Assembly (NCBI RefSeq): GCF_003977595.1
Contig: NZ_RYYR01000007.1
Span: 1-64,000, forward strand
DNA: 64,000 bases
Direction of reading: 5' to 3'
Source: Lysinibacillus antri
GTDB lineage: Bacteria; Bacillota; Bacilli; Bacillales_A; Planococcaceae
Shown here: positions 53,614 through 62,754 of the stretch, piece by piece
How the letters are laid out: each line of letters opens with the position of its first letter
Position numbering within the stretch: position 1 is the stretch's first letter
Notes under the pieces: generated by a model
What the model was told of the DNA's origin: nothing
Databases searched by the model: none
What the model saw: only the letters and a program-made list of their open reading frames with translations
Program-made: the position numbers and the translations under genes

Positions 53614-54010
53614 TAAATCCATATTCAAATTCCATCATATTGGATTAGCATGTAAAAATATTGAGAAAGAAATTCTTGCCCACGAAAAATTAGATTACAT
53701 AAAAGAGACTGATGTTTTTGTTGATTCAAATCAAAAGATAAAAGGTATTTTTATGGTGAATGGTGCCTTTCGTGTTGAATTATTAGAAGCAACCAATTCG
53801 GAGTCACCGATTAATAATTACTTAAAAAAAGGAATTCGAATGTATCACCAATGTTTTACAACACCTAATATACAACAGGCGATTGACTACTTACAGAATC
53901 AAGGTGCAATGTTAGTAGTTGAACCCATTAACGCTGTGGCATTTAACAATCGTAAAATTGCCTTCCTATATTTAAGAACTAGAATGTTAATTGAATTAAT
54001 TGAAGAGTGA
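53606..54010 (+). CDS. VOC (glyoxalase-like) family protein
   Basis: The 134-residue protein has two beta-alpha-beta-beta-beta units of the vicinal oxygen chelate fold: FHHIGLACKNIEKEI with a metal His, VELLEAT with Glu, MYHQCFTTPNIQQAI with His and LIELIEE with Glu. It resembles methylmalonyl-CoA epimerase-like members that act on acyl thioesters. Coupled to the ACP gene, it may act on the ACP-bound group or in its transfer. The reaction is not known. Confidence 0.8.
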   Translation: MNDKSIFKFHHIGLACKNIEKEILAHEKLDYIKETDVFVDSNQKIKGIFMVNGAFRVELLEATNSESPINNYLKKGIRMYHQCFTTPNIQQAIDYLQNQGAMLVVEPINAVAFNNRKIAFLYLRTRMLIELIEE

Positions 54011-54074
54011 TGAGTTAAATTGGAAAAAATAAATTATTCGTGAATAGTATTAGATGGTTTGGGAGGGAATATAA

Positions 54075-54992
54075 TTGAAAATTGTTTTTGGTGCTAGTAA
54101 TGGAGGAAAACAATATTTAAAGACACATAGATATACAGAAATAGATTTTTTTATTGATAATGATGTAAAAAAACAAAATAAAGATTTTCTAGGTTACGAG
54201 GTTAAAAATCCAGATGTTTTAAAATTATTAGATAAGAAAAATTTAAGAATTGCTATTGCATCAGATTATTATAGTGAAATTAAAAATCAGTTACTAGAAT
54301 ATGGATTGGTTGAAGGTATTCATTTTTGGAATGGAATAAACGATATTAATATCAATGATTCTTCAATATCGAATACAAAGTTTAATTTAGAAAAAGCTTT
54401 ACAATTAGAGGCAAATTATGGAACAGCGAAGTTTATTAATAAATATTTACCAAATGTAAGTAGTTGTAATAGTTCATTTGCTGTTTTAAATAAAGCCATA
54501 CAAGCAATCACTTTAGAGGGTATAAAACTAGAATTTGGTGTGTTTGAAGGAAGGTCAATTAACTATATTTCAAATAAAGTTGATAAAATATATGGATTTG
54601 ATTCTTTCAAAGGACTTCCAGAATACTGGATAGATGGCTATCCAAAGGGCGCATTTAATCTTGAAGAATTACCTGATGTTAACAATAATGTGGAACTTAT
54701 TGTTGGGTGGTTTGATGAAACATTGCCAAACTTTTTAGAACAGTATAAAGATGTTTGTGCATTTATTCATATCGATAGTGATTTATACTCAAGTGCCAAA
54801 ATAATATTTGATAATTTAAAGGATAGAATTACTTCTGGAACTGTAATTGTATTCGATGAGTATTTCAATTATCCTGGATGGGAAATGGGAGAACACAAAG
54901 CATTTAGTGAATTTATTAATTGTTCAAATTTGAAATTTGAATACCTTACATTTAATAAGTCAGGTACTCAATTAGCTATAAAGATTCTTTGA
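54075..54992 (+). CDS. TylF-like SAM-dependent methyltransferase 2 with N-terminal extension
   Basis: The 305-residue protein has an N-terminal Rossmann-like part (about residues 1-95; IVFGASNGGKQYL, FFIDNDVKK), similar to those fused to sugar-modifying enzymes, and a C-terminal methyltransferase (about 150-305) with LEFGVFEGRSINYI, YGFDSFKGLPEYW, FIHIDSDLYSSAKIIF and VIVFDEYFNYPGW. The start is TTG behind GGGAGGG. With the gene at 50774 this gives two O-methyltransferases, which would fit a doubly methylated side group. Confidence 0.82.
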   Translation: MKIVFGASNGGKQYLKTHRYTEIDFFIDNDVKKQNKDFLGYEVKNPDVLKLLDKKNLRIAIASDYYSEIKNQLLEYGLVEGIHFWNGINDININDSSISNTKFNLEKALQLEANYGTAKFINKYLPNVSSCNSSFAVLNKAIQAITLEGIKLEFGVFEGRSINYISNKVDKIYGFDSFKGLPEYWIDGYPKGAFNLEELPDVNNNVELIVGWFDETLPNFLEQYKDVCAFIHIDSDLYSSAKIIFDNLKDRITSGTVIVFDEYFNYPGWEMGEHKAFSEFINCSNLKFEYLTFNKSGTQLAIKIL

Positions 54993-55402
54993 CCTGTATA
55001 AATCATAACTAATTTAGAGTATGTTTTTTTCAATAATAGTTAGTCTTTTAAAGTAGACAGAGGTTCTTTAATAATAACTGTTTTATTGAGATAAACCAAA
55101 ACAAATCCCTAAAATTGAAAGGTTGATGTCGATTATTTTTTTGAAACTGATTCTATAATAAAGAATGGGATTTAATATGAAATTCAGTGCTCAGTATTGT
55201 AATCCTTAATCAAGCTAATATTTCTAAGCAAAGATTAGAGGAATTTTATAATCCTAGTTATAAATCGGTAAGATACGAAATTTTATAGGATTAATATGGG
55301 TAGTAATTGAGGGTGAGTTTACAAGACCAGGTATGTCTGAACGTAAAATAACAGAAGAATTAGGTTCAGATAAAAGCACAGTGACAGGATGATGGATGCT
55401 AG
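54993..55402. other. AT-rich region with possible gene remnant
   Basis: No intact gene is seen. Around 55309-55391 a short frame reads GEFTRPGMSERKITEELG and then KSTVTG before a stop, which looks like a piece of a helix-turn-helix protein. The rest shows no structure or frame that I can support. The area marks the right edge of the glycosylation island. Confidence 0.35.
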
Positions 55403-55642
55403 TTGGATAAGGACCAAGAAGTATATAAAACTTTTATGGAAGAACAGATTCGATGGTGTAAAGAACAGGATCGTATTTTGGGTGAAATAGAATCAAAACT
55501 TCATGAGATGAAAATAATCGTAGTGTTTGTAATTGACCATGAGCTAGCTTCAGAGGAATTTGATGAGTTCAATAATCAATTAAATAAATTAAAACGTGAA
55601 GTTTATGCTTTAGAAAAGCAGTTGCATTCTATTGTTCATTAA
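55403..55642 (+). CDS. Small coiled-coil protein (79 residues)
   Basis: The protein is charged, helical and coiled-coil-like (EEQIRWCKEQDRILGEIESKLHEMK ... LNKLKREVYALEKQL pattern), with no signal peptide. The TTG start has only a weak site; an ATG twelve codons later behind no better site is possible. A good terminator follows 49 bp downstream, which supports a real transcription unit. I do not recognise a function. Confidence 0.6.
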   Translation: MDKDQEVYKTFMEEQIRWCKEQDRILGEIESKLHEMKIIVVFVIDHELASEEFDEFNNQLNKLKREVYALEKQLHSIVH

Positions 55643-55690
55643 AATTCGTCAGGTATTGGTCATATTCAGTTAAATAATGGTGAGATTTTA

Positions 55691-55728
55691 AGCCTCTATT
55701 TCGATTTTCGGAGTAGGGGCTATTTTTC
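55691..55728 (+). terminator. Terminator after the coiled-coil protein gene
   Basis: AGCCTCTA and TAGGGGCT pair over 8 bp (one G-U) with a 15-base loop, followed by ATTTTTC. Confidence 0.75.
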
Positions 55729-55803
55729 ATTGTGTTAGTGCTATAAAGTATATAGAATTTGACATAAGTAATCACTTATTAAAGTTTTCTTTCAAGAGTA
55801 GTT

Positions 55804-55829
55804 GAAATTATTAATATTACTTCCGATAA
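55804..55829 (+). promoter_or_regulatory. Sigma-D-type promoter before flaG
   Basis: GAAA, 14 bp, TCCGATAA matches the sigma-D consensus at 3/4 and 6/8 positions, 38 bp ahead of the flaG start. It has the same spacing as the hag promoter and would drive flaG-fliD-fliT-fliS. Confidence 0.65.
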
Positions 55830-55866
55830 AAAGAATAAGATGTTTATTGTATTGGGAGGGTGGAAT

Positions 55867-56220
55867 ATGCGGATTGAAACTCAGGGACACTCAATCGATC
55901 AAGTTGCTTCTTCAAAATCAATGAATACAACACAGAATAAAGAATTACAACTTTTGTCTGATGAAAAAATACTTCAAGAAGAAGATCAAAACTACTCCAC
56001 AGAAAAATTACAACAAGCAGTAGATTCACTTAATGAAATTTTTGAAATTAATAATAGACAATTAAAATTTGTTTACCATGATGGTCTTAAGCAATATTAT
56101 GTTCAATTAGTGGATTCTCAAACGGAAAACGTTGTAAAAGAAATTCCGCCTAAAAAACTATTAGATGCCTTTTATGAAATGCAAAAATTAGTTGGAATGA
56201 TTGTAGATGAAAAAATTTAA
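55867..56220 (+). CDS. flaG: Flagellar protein FlaG
   Basis: The 117-residue protein has a variable start and the conserved FlaG C-terminus (LQQAVDSLNEIFEINNRQLKFVYHDG, then YVQLVDSQTENVVKEIPPKK and LVGMIVDEKI). FlaG affects filament length. GGGAGGGTGG precedes the ATG at 55867. It lies 23 bp before fliD. Confidence 0.92.
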   Translation: MRIETQGHSIDQVASSKSMNTTQNKELQLLSDEKILQEEDQNYSTEKLQQAVDSLNEIFEINNRQLKFVYHDGLKQYYVQLVDSQTENVVKEIPPKKLLDAFYEMQKLVGMIVDEKI

Positions 56221-56243
56221 CTAAACTAGAGGGAGGAATTAAA

Positions 56244-59153
56244 ATGGTAATGCGTATTGGTGGTCTAGCATCAGGTATGGATATTGATAGTATTGTTGAA
56301 AAATTAATGACTGCTGAAAAAGCTCCATTAAATAAATTATATCAACAAAAACAAAAATATGAATGGCAGCGAGATGCTTTTAGAGAAATTAATACAAAAT
56401 TAAGAACGCTGGATACGTATATGTTTGATACTTTCAAATTAAGTAGCGGTGGTTTTAATTCAAAAACTGTAACGTCTTCCAATTCAAATTTTGTTACAGC
56501 TACAGCTAATGCATCAGCAGCAGGGAATTTATCTTTTGATGGGGTTGCCCAGTTAGCGAAAAATGCTTCTAATATTGGAAATCAAATTAGCGCAACAGGT
56601 TCTACGAGAATTGGTAATCTCATATCTGTCCCTGGAGAAGGCATGACCATAAAATTAAATGCCATACAAGCTGATGGGAAAATGCTAAAAGAAGATGCAG
56701 CAATTACAATCAAAGCAGATGATACAATTGATTCTGTCATGGCAAAAATCAATACAAGTACTGCAGGTGTTACGGCATTATTTGAAAACGGACGTTTAGC
56801 AATCACTGCGAAAAATAGTGGGAATGTTCAAGGGTCAGCTGAAGTAGTTGTTAATAACCAAGAGGGAAAAGACTTATTTAATGCTTTAGGTTTAACGAAT
56901 TCTGGTGATTTAGCGTCGAATGGTACCAATGCTATCTTTACCGTTAATGGAATCGCGACAGAACGTTCAACGAATACATTCTTATTATCAGGTTATACAG
57001 TTACTTTAAAGTCTACCTTTAATTCACAGGCTACATTAGAAGCACAAAAACAAAGTCTTTTACAAAAAGTACCATTTGCATTGGACTTAATTAAGGGTGC
57101 GACAGTTCCTGCACCTACTTCATGGGCTCAAGAATCGAATGGTGTTGCAGACTATACAAAATCTGTATTTGACAGTTTATCTGCTAAAAATAAAGAATTA
57201 TTTAAAAATTCTACTTTTGGTAATGTTTCAATAGAAGCTAAAACATATCTTGCTAGTTTAGATAGTACGAAATTGGGAGTGCTTAAAGGATTAAATTTTA
57301 ATGATAATGCGGCAATTGATGCTCTTTCATCATCTTCTTTTAGTACTGGTGAGAAGGAATTTTTAAAATCTTTATCTGGTACTGATAAAACAGAATTAAC
57401 GACCTTTGATGCTCAGTTTGATACAGTAAATACGGGTCTATTATCCCGAAATGCCAAAAATCTTCTAAGTACATTTAGCGATGATCAATTAAAAGAATTA
57501 GCAAAACGTTTAAAAAATGCAGATACATCAGTTAAAGCTAAAACTGAATTAGACGCATCTGGTAAATTTTCAGAAGACCAGGTAAGTATGATTGTAGATT
57601 TGTATTCTACAAATGATGCAAACCTTCTACGAGGCGTTATAACTGAAGCTGGTTCAGATGATGTAGCTGGGGCAGAGTTAATTAAAACAAAAAACTTTAT
57701 TGTAACAGAAAATAACCTAGCATCGAATATTTCTAATTATATAAAAAAATACACAGGAACTGCAGAATCTGCCGAAATGGCATTTAACAGTTTGTCAGAT
57801 AAGGGTAAAGATTTATTTAAAAATATAGCCTTTAATAGTATTTCTATGGAGGCAAAAATGTATCTTGCAGGATTAGATGATGCAAAATTAAATGCGCTAA
57901 AAGATTTAGATTTAACTCAAGATGGTACAATTGATACCCTTCCATCGTCAAGTTTTACCGCGGGTGAAAAGGAATTTTTAAAATCATTGTCGGTTACTGA
58001 CCGTACTAATTTGAAGAACTTAGCAACATCGGCAAATATAGATACTTTAAAGACAATAAATGATAGTGGTGTTACATTATCACAAAATGCAAAAAATCTT
58101 TTAAGTTCATTTAGTGGTGAACAATTAAATGCATTAGCGAAGAATTTTACAAATCGAACTGCATTAGAAGGATCGAAGAAGTTTACTACTGCACAATTAG
58201 ATGCAATTGCTGCTTTAGATCCTGCAGATGTTTCTTTACTAAATAATGTTGAAAATGGTTTAGAATTGAATAAAGCAAAGAATTTTATTGCCTATGAAAG
58301 TAATTTAAAATCTAGTATCCAGGATTATATTAAGGTGAAAAATGATTTAGTAGAAGTAGAAACTAAACTTGGTGGTACTTTACCAGTTGACTCTTCAAGT
58401 ACAGTTCAATTAACAGCAACTACTGATTCTAATGCAATGGTTGAAAAAATTACTGAATTTGTAACAAAATATAATGAGCTAATTGCAGAGATTAATACTA
58501 AGGTAAAAGAACCGGTATTTCGTTCATACGCACCATTAACCGACGAGCAAAAGGCGGAATTAGAAGAGGAAGAAATTAAAAAATGGGAAGAAAAATCAAA
58601 AAGTGGTCTTTTACGAAGTGATTCTGTATTAACAAAAGGTCTATCTTCATTACGTTCTAATTTTATGGCTTCTGTTTCTGGTTTAGGCGATTCTACGATT
58701 GACGCACTTGCCGAAATCGGAATTACAACAACTAAAAATTATAACGATGGCGGTCAATTAGTCATTGACGGAGAAAAACTTCGCGCTGCGATTACGAAAA
58801 ATGCTGATCAGGTTGCAAGTATTTTCACCAAAGCTGGTGAAAAGAAAGAAGTTATTGAAGATGGTAAATCAGTAACTAAAATGGATCATGCTACAAGTGG
58901 GATTATTGATCGTATTCGAGATTCTATCGCTTCTATTAGAAAGAATATCGAAGTTAAGGCAGGTAGAGAAACTTCTACTATGGATTCATATACAATAGGT
59001 AAAAATATGAAGTATGTCGATAACCGAATTGAAACTTGGAAGGATAAGTTGAAAAATATTGAAGATCGATACTGGAAACAATATTCTGCAATGGAGACTG
59101 CTATTAATAAAGCGAACCAACAATCAGCATTGTTCATGCAACAGTTAAGTTAA
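56244..59153 (+). CDS. fliD: Flagellar cap protein FliD, unusually large
   Basis: The 969-residue protein is about twice the size of Bacillus subtilis FliD (about 500). The N-terminus (IGGLASGMDIDSIVEKLMTAEKAPLNKL) and C-terminus (YTIGKNMKYVDNRIETWKDKLKNIEDRYWKQYSAMETAI) are canonical. Between about residues 300 and 720 lies an inserted region made of two related blocks. FliD caps the filament and folds flagellin at the tip. The insert would enlarge the exposed D2/D3 part. It is the second gene of the flaG unit. Confidence 0.95.
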   Translation: MVMRIGGLASGMDIDSIVEKLMTAEKAPLNKLYQQKQKYEWQRDAFREINTKLRTLDTYMFDTFKLSSGGFNSKTVTSSNSNFVTATANASAAGNLSFDGVAQLAKNASNIGNQISATGSTRIGNLISVPGEGMTIKLNAIQADGKMLKEDAAITIKADDTIDSVMAKINTSTAGVTALFENGRLAITAKNSGNVQGSAEVVVNNQEGKDLFNALGLTNSGDLASNGTNAIFTVNGIATERSTNTFLLSGYTVTLKSTFNSQATLEAQKQSLLQKVPFALDLIKGATVPAPTSWAQESNGVADYTKSVFDSLSAKNKELFKNSTFGNVSIEAKTYLASLDSTKLGVLKGLNFNDNAAIDALSSSSFSTGEKEFLKSLSGTDKTELTTFDAQFDTVNTGLLSRNAKNLLSTFSDDQLKELAKRLKNADTSVKAKTELDASGKFSEDQVSMIVDLYSTNDANLLRGVITEAGSDDVAGAELIKTKNFIVTENNLASNISNYIKKYTGTAESAEMAFNSLSDKGKDLFKNIAFNSISMEAKMYLAGLDDAKLNALKDLDLTQDGTIDTLPSSSFTAGEKEFLKSLSVTDRTNLKNLATSANIDTLKTINDSGVTLSQNAKNLLSSFSGEQLNALAKNFTNRTALEGSKKFTTAQLDAIAALDPADVSLLNNVENGLELNKAKNFIAYESNLKSSIQDYIKVKNDLVEVETKLGGTLPVDSSSTVQLTATTDSNAMVEKITEFVTKYNELIAEINTKVKEPVFRSYAPLTDEQKAELEEEEIKKWEEKSKSGLLRSDSVLTKGLSSLRSNFMASVSGLGDSTIDALAEIGITTTKNYNDGGQLVIDGEKLRAAITKNADQVASIFTKAGEKKEVIEDGKSVTKMDHATSGIIDRIRDSIASIRKNIEVKAGRETSTMDSYTIGKNMKYVDNRIETWKDKLKNIEDRYWKQYSAMETAINKANQQSALFMQQLS
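57165..58350 (+). repeat. fliD: Internal duplication in fliD (two blocks of about 200 codons)
   Basis: Block 1 (from 57165) and block 2 (from 57780) are in register about 205 codons apart. Paired segments include SLSAKNKELFKNSTF/SLSDKGKDLFKNIAF, EAKTYLASLD/EAKMYLAGLD, GEKEFLKSLS in both, NAKNLLSTFS/NAKNLLSSFS and KTKNFIVTENNL/KAKNFIAYESNL. The divergence is moderate, so the duplication is old enough to have drifted. Confidence 0.88.
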
Positions 59154-59177
59154 TAAAATGATTTGGAGAATATTTTA

Positions 59178-59537
59178 ATGGACAACACACAAAAGTTATT
59201 ACAAATATCAGCTAAATTATTTCAACATTTAACAGAGTATCCAAAAGAGGAAGCTCGTGAAAATTATATTGATGCATTAAATTCAATGTTAGATGAACGT
59301 GGTCTTATTATCAATGGATTACTAATTGAAGGTTTTAAAGTAGATACGGATAACCGTGCCCATATTACTTTGATTGAACTAGATAAGGGTATTCGCGAAC
59401 GACTCGAATTATTTATGGATTCAGTTAAACAGGATATGAAAAACTTGCAAACTATAAAGAAAAATGAGAAACAGTATTTCAATCCCTATTCAGATGTACG
59501 AGTTATGGATGGGATGTATTTTGATAAAAAGAAATAG
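59178..59537 (+). CDS. fliT: FliT-like flagellar chaperone
   Basis: The 119-residue helical protein ends in NPYSDVRVMDGMYFDKKK, a tail typical of FliT-like proteins in Bacilli. FliT is an export chaperone for FliD. The ATG at 59178 follows TTTGGAG at good distance. Here it lies directly after fliD, before fliS, the reverse of the Bacillus subtilis order. Confidence 0.8.
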   Translation: MDNTQKLLQISAKLFQHLTEYPKEEARENYIDALNSMLDERGLIINGLLIEGFKVDTDNRAHITLIELDKGIRERLELFMDSVKQDMKNLQTIKKNEKQYFNPYSDVRVMDGMYFDKKK

Positions 59538-59605
59538 ATTTACCTTTGTATAAATTGTTATAGCTTTATTAATAATAAGTTGATCCTTTAAAGGAGTGTC
59601 CAACA

Positions 59606-60010
59606 TTGGTAACACAAAACACAGCATTTAATGCATACAAACAAAACAGTATAACTACCGCTTCGCCAGGTGAATTAACGTTAATGTTATATAACGGTTG
59701 TCTAAAGTTTTTAACAAAAGCGAAAAAAGCGATTGAGGATAAAGATATTTCAGAAAAAAATACGAATATCCAAAAAGCACAAGCCATTATCAACGAACTC
59801 ATGGTCACACTAAACATGGATCAAGACATTTCAAAACAATTGTTATCATTATATGATTATATGAACCGTCGTTTACGAGAAGCAAATATCTCAAATGACA
59901 CAACCATAATTGATGAAGTAATAGGTCTTACAACAGAATTCCGTGATACTTGGAAAGAAGTTATTCAAATTAATCGTCAGCAGCAATATGGTTCTGCTGG
60001 GGAAGTATAA
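59606..60010 (+). CDS. fliS: Flagellin chaperone FliS
   Basis: The 134-residue protein has FliS features: AFNAYKQNSITTASPGELTLMLYNGCLKFL and KAQAIINELMVTLNMDQDISKQLLSLYDYMNRRL. FliS keeps flagellin unpolymerised in the cytoplasm and, in Bacillus, also helps FliW act. The start is TTG behind AAAGGAGTG. Confidence 0.95.
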   Translation: MVTQNTAFNAYKQNSITTASPGELTLMLYNGCLKFLTKAKKAIEDKDISEKNTNIQKAQAIINELMVTLNMDQDISKQLLSLYDYMNRRLREANISNDTTIIDEVIGLTTEFRDTWKEVIQINRQQQYGSAGEV

Positions 60011-60024
60011 ATTTATGAATTGTC

Positions 60025-60062
60025 AAGCTACTCAAATATAATGAGTAGCTTTTCTTTATTTT
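60025..60062 (+). terminator. Terminator after fliS
   Basis: AAGCTACTCA and TGAGTAGCTT form a perfect 10-bp stem followed by TTCTTTATTTTTT. Confidence 0.88.
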
Positions 60063-60113
60063 TTCAAAAAAATGCCGATATAAATATTACTAAATATGAA
60101 GGAGTCTATCCAA

Positions 60114-60476
60114 ATGGAAGATACAAAACAACTTATTCTTCAGACACAAGAATCGTATTATGCGTATATAAAGCAGGTTGCAAGCGGTTGTAAGACAATT
60201 GTCGACCTATTAAATGATGGTGACATTGGGAACGCTATGCTGGCGCTCTCTCATTTAAGCGAAGGACTTGTCTGGTTAACAAATGTAGAAAAATTAATGG
60301 AGCATCATTCATTTAAAATTGAGAGCGATGTTCAAAAAGCAGAAAGATTGTATCAAAGTATCATCCATGCTTTAGAAACAAAAAATTATGAAGTCGTTGC
60401 TGAAATTCTTGAAACTGAGCTGCATCCATTATTTGTTGAATTAGATCAATTACGTTTTGAAGAAATTATAAATTAA
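60114..60476 (+). CDS. Hypothetical 120-residue helical protein near fliS
   Basis: The ATG at 60114 follows GAAGGAG. The protein is acidic, predicted all-helical, with no signal peptide or known motif (QESYYAYIKQVASGCKTIVDLLNDGD, LSHLSEGLVWLTNVEKLM). It lies where Bacillus subtilis has fliT, after fliS, and may be another flagellar chaperone-like protein, but similarity is not evident. A terminator separates it from fliS and another follows it. Confidence 0.75.
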   Translation: MEDTKQLILQTQESYYAYIKQVASGCKTIVDLLNDGDIGNAMLALSHLSEGLVWLTNVEKLMEHHSFKIESDVQKAERLYQSIIHALETKNYEVVAEILETELHPLFVELDQLRFEEIIN

Positions 60477-60494
60477 ATAGAATAACTAGCTTTT

Positions 60495-60531
60495 GCCTTA
60501 CATGTTACTGGTGTAAGGCTTTTACTTTTTT
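60495..60531 (+). terminator. Rho-independent terminator
   Basis: GCCTTACA and TGTAAGGC form a perfect 8-bp stem with a 9-base loop, followed by TTTTACTTTTTT. Confidence 0.88.
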
Positions 60532-60980
60532 GGAATATCCACTCCGGAAAAGAATTTAATATCATCACATGAACGGAAGCATTAAATAGTACTGTATTTT
60601 ACGTGGGCGCTGGGAATGGCTAAATAATAAATCGAAATATAGTTTTGTCCATGAACAACTAACAGTAGAAGTAGAGTGAATTCTAATTTAATACTGTCAC
60701 AAGAAAACACTTATCTAAATTGATTCCTTAATAATATAGGAGGTGTACTCAGAGAATATCCGTTATTTAATTATGGGCGTATTTAACAATGTCTTTAGTT
60801 GCATTAGAAAATAGTCTATAAATCCCACTGGAACTAGCATTTTAGGAAATGTAACCCAAAATTACAATAAATGTAAAATAATACGTAATGCACTATTCCA
60901 ATAAAACAATAAATGTTTAAATAATAGAAAGTAGTATTTAATTGTAAGACAATACATCGCTAACGTTTGGGGGAAATACT
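60532..60980. other. AT-rich intergenic region, no gene seen
   Basis: A good ribosome-binding-like sequence (TAGGAGGTG) occurs near 60738, but only tiny frames follow it. No hairpin, repeat or promoter could be supported. It must hold the promoter of the first PilZ gene. Confidence 0.35.
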
Positions 60981-61367
60981 ATGGACTTTAAAAGGAAAGA
61001 AGGGTTTCGTTTTATTTTCGATCAACCGATTGAAGCAGATTATGAGATCTACATAAATGGGCAATTAGCTAGTATCGAAACCTATCATGCGAAGATTTTG
61101 GATATTAGTCCTCGTGGGATGAAAATCTTTTGTGGACCCGAAATTGGGAGCTCCCTAAAAAATAGCACATTGCAAATTAAAGTTCATTTTCTTCTCGACG
61201 TTACGCATATTCATGCAATAGGTGATGTTGTTTGGAGTCGACCTTTTGGCAGTGCTTATCAATGTGGTCTTTGTTTTTATGTACAACCAGACATTGATGA
61301 GCTGATTACAAATGAACTAAAACTTCGTCGGAAAAAAGAAGTGTTCGCTAGAAGGGTAAAATCGTAA
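60981..61367 (+). CDS. PilZ domain protein 1
   Basis: The 128-residue single-domain protein has both parts of the c-di-GMP-binding PilZ motif: the Arg-x3-Arg-like start RKEGFRF (residues 5-11) and DISPRGMKIFCG (D-x-S-x2-G, about 42-53). The C-terminal helix is very basic (RRKKEVFARRVK). It lies between the flagellar genes and hpf. The ATG follows TTGGGGGAAA. A role in motility control by c-di-GMP is an inference. Confidence 0.9.
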   Translation: MDFKRKEGFRFIFDQPIEADYEIYINGQLASIETYHAKILDISPRGMKIFCGPEIGSSLKNSTLQIKVHFLLDVTHIHAIGDVVWSRPFGSAYQCGLCFYVQPDIDELITNELKLRRKKEVFARRVKS

Positions 61368-61575
61368 ATTAGTGTTTCTTTACTGAATTAGAAGGCTCCA
61401 ATAATGTGGTCTTTTTTGGTTATGAATTTTAACTTTGTCCATTTTGGTAATTATACCAAATATTACTATCCAATTAATAAAAGTCATGTTATAAATGTTT
61501 TGAATAGCAAAATAATATGTTCACACCCTCATGTTACTTTGCTTCCTTTGATCATTTGTTTTAGGAGGAAACAAT

Positions 61576-61965
61576 ATGAATTTTAGAAGGAAAGAAGGGT
61601 TTCGTTTTGTTTTTAACGATCCTATTGAGGCAAATTTCAAGATTTACATAAATGGACAACCTGCTAGCGCTGATAAGTATAATGGAAAAATTTTAGATAT
61701 AAGTCCGCGGGGTATGAAAATGTTTTGTGGACCTGAAATTGGGGAATATTTAAGAAGTACCACTTTACAGGTGGAAGTACAGTTTGTTTTAGATGTTACG
61801 ACGATTCGTGCATTAGGCGATGTTGTTTGGAGCAAACCATTAGGGTCGGGATTTCAATGCGGCATTATCCTCGCTGCACAAGAAGATATTGATGACCTGA
61901 TTATCGATGAAATGAAACGTCGCCGCAAAAAAGAAGTTTTACAATCTAAACATAAGAAATCTTAA
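61576..61965 (+). CDS. PilZ domain protein 2
   Basis: This 129-residue paralogue of the preceding gene shares RKEGFRF, IYINGQ-x-AS, KILDISPRGMK-x-FCGPEIG and the basic C-terminal helix. The c-di-GMP motif is intact. The pair is separated by 208 bp with no terminator seen and arose by tandem duplication. TTAGGAGGA precedes the ATG. Confidence 0.9.
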   Translation: MNFRRKEGFRFVFNDPIEANFKIYINGQPASADKYNGKILDISPRGMKMFCGPEIGEYLRSTTLQVEVQFVLDVTTIRALGDVVWSKPLGSGFQCGIILAAQEDIDDLIIDEMKRRRKKEVLQSKHKKS

Positions 61966-62076
61966 TTTTTTGTGAATCATTTTGTCGAATTTTGAAAAAC
62001 ATTTACTATGGCGGTAGGATTTTTAAAACCTGTGGCGAATATATACTTCATAGGTGGAACAAAAGGAGGAGTTTAC

Positions 62077-62631
62077 ATGCTAAACTTTAACATTCGTGGT
62101 GAAAACATTGAGGTAACTCCAGCGATTCGCGAGTACGTTGAGAGCAAAATCGATAAAGTGGAACGCTATTTCAACGATGAGGTAAATGCGAACGCTAACG
62201 TCAATTTAAAAGTGTACAATGATAAACAAACAAAAGTCGAAGTGACAATTCCAATGAAAAATGTCACACTCCGAGCTGAGGAGCGACATAATGATATGTA
62301 TGCAGCAGTTGATTTAATTGTCGACAAGCTAGAACGTCAAATTCGTAAACATAAAACAAAAGTAAACCGTAAATTCCGTGAACGTGAAGGCACAGGCGTT
62401 TACTTCGCGCAAGAGGTTGCCGGTACGACTGTAAGCCCTGTGGAAGAAGAAGAGTTCACAATTGTGCGTACAAAACAATTTGACCTAAAACCAATGGATC
62501 AAGAAGAAGCAATTCTTCAAATGAACCTACTGGGCCATGACTTCTACGTGTACACAGATGCCGAATCAAACGGTACAAACATCGTCTACAAACGTCGTGA
62601 TGGAAAATATGGTCTAATTGAAACAAACTAA
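62077..62631 (+). CDS. hpf: Long-form ribosome hibernation promoting factor
   Basis: The 184-residue protein has the HPF/RaiA N-terminal domain (residues 1-95; [29 protein letters not shown]) and the C-terminal dimerisation domain (about 125-182; [31 protein letters not shown] and a final [10 protein letters not shown]). Long-form HPF joins two 70S ribosomes into inactive 100S dimers. The ATG at 62077 follows AAAGGAGGAG. It is yvyD in Bacillus, also downstream of the fliD unit. Confidence 0.95.
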   Translation: MLNFNIRGENIEVTPAIREYVESKIDKVERYFNDEVNANANVNLKVYNDKQTKVEVTIPMKNVTLRAEERHNDMYAAVDLIVDKLERQIRKHKTKVNRKFREREGTGVYFAQEVAGTTVSPVEEEEFTIVRTKQFDLKPMDQEEAILQMNLLGHDFYVYTDAESNGTNIVYKRRDGKYGLIETN

Positions 62632-62691
62632 ATATGAGCTTTTTAGAAATTATATAGTTGAACCAGTAACCGCACATTTCTAGACAGCTTC

Positions 62692-62736
62692 AAAGACCTG
62701 AGTTCAGTATTTTGCTGGGCTTGGGTCTTTTATTTT
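62692..62736 (+). terminator. Terminator of hpf
   Basis: AAAGACC and GGTCTTT form the outer stem, with the inner TGAGTTCAG/CTGGGCTTG partly paired, followed by TATTTT. Confidence 0.75.
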
Positions 62737-62754
62737 AACAAAAGAGGTGATGTG

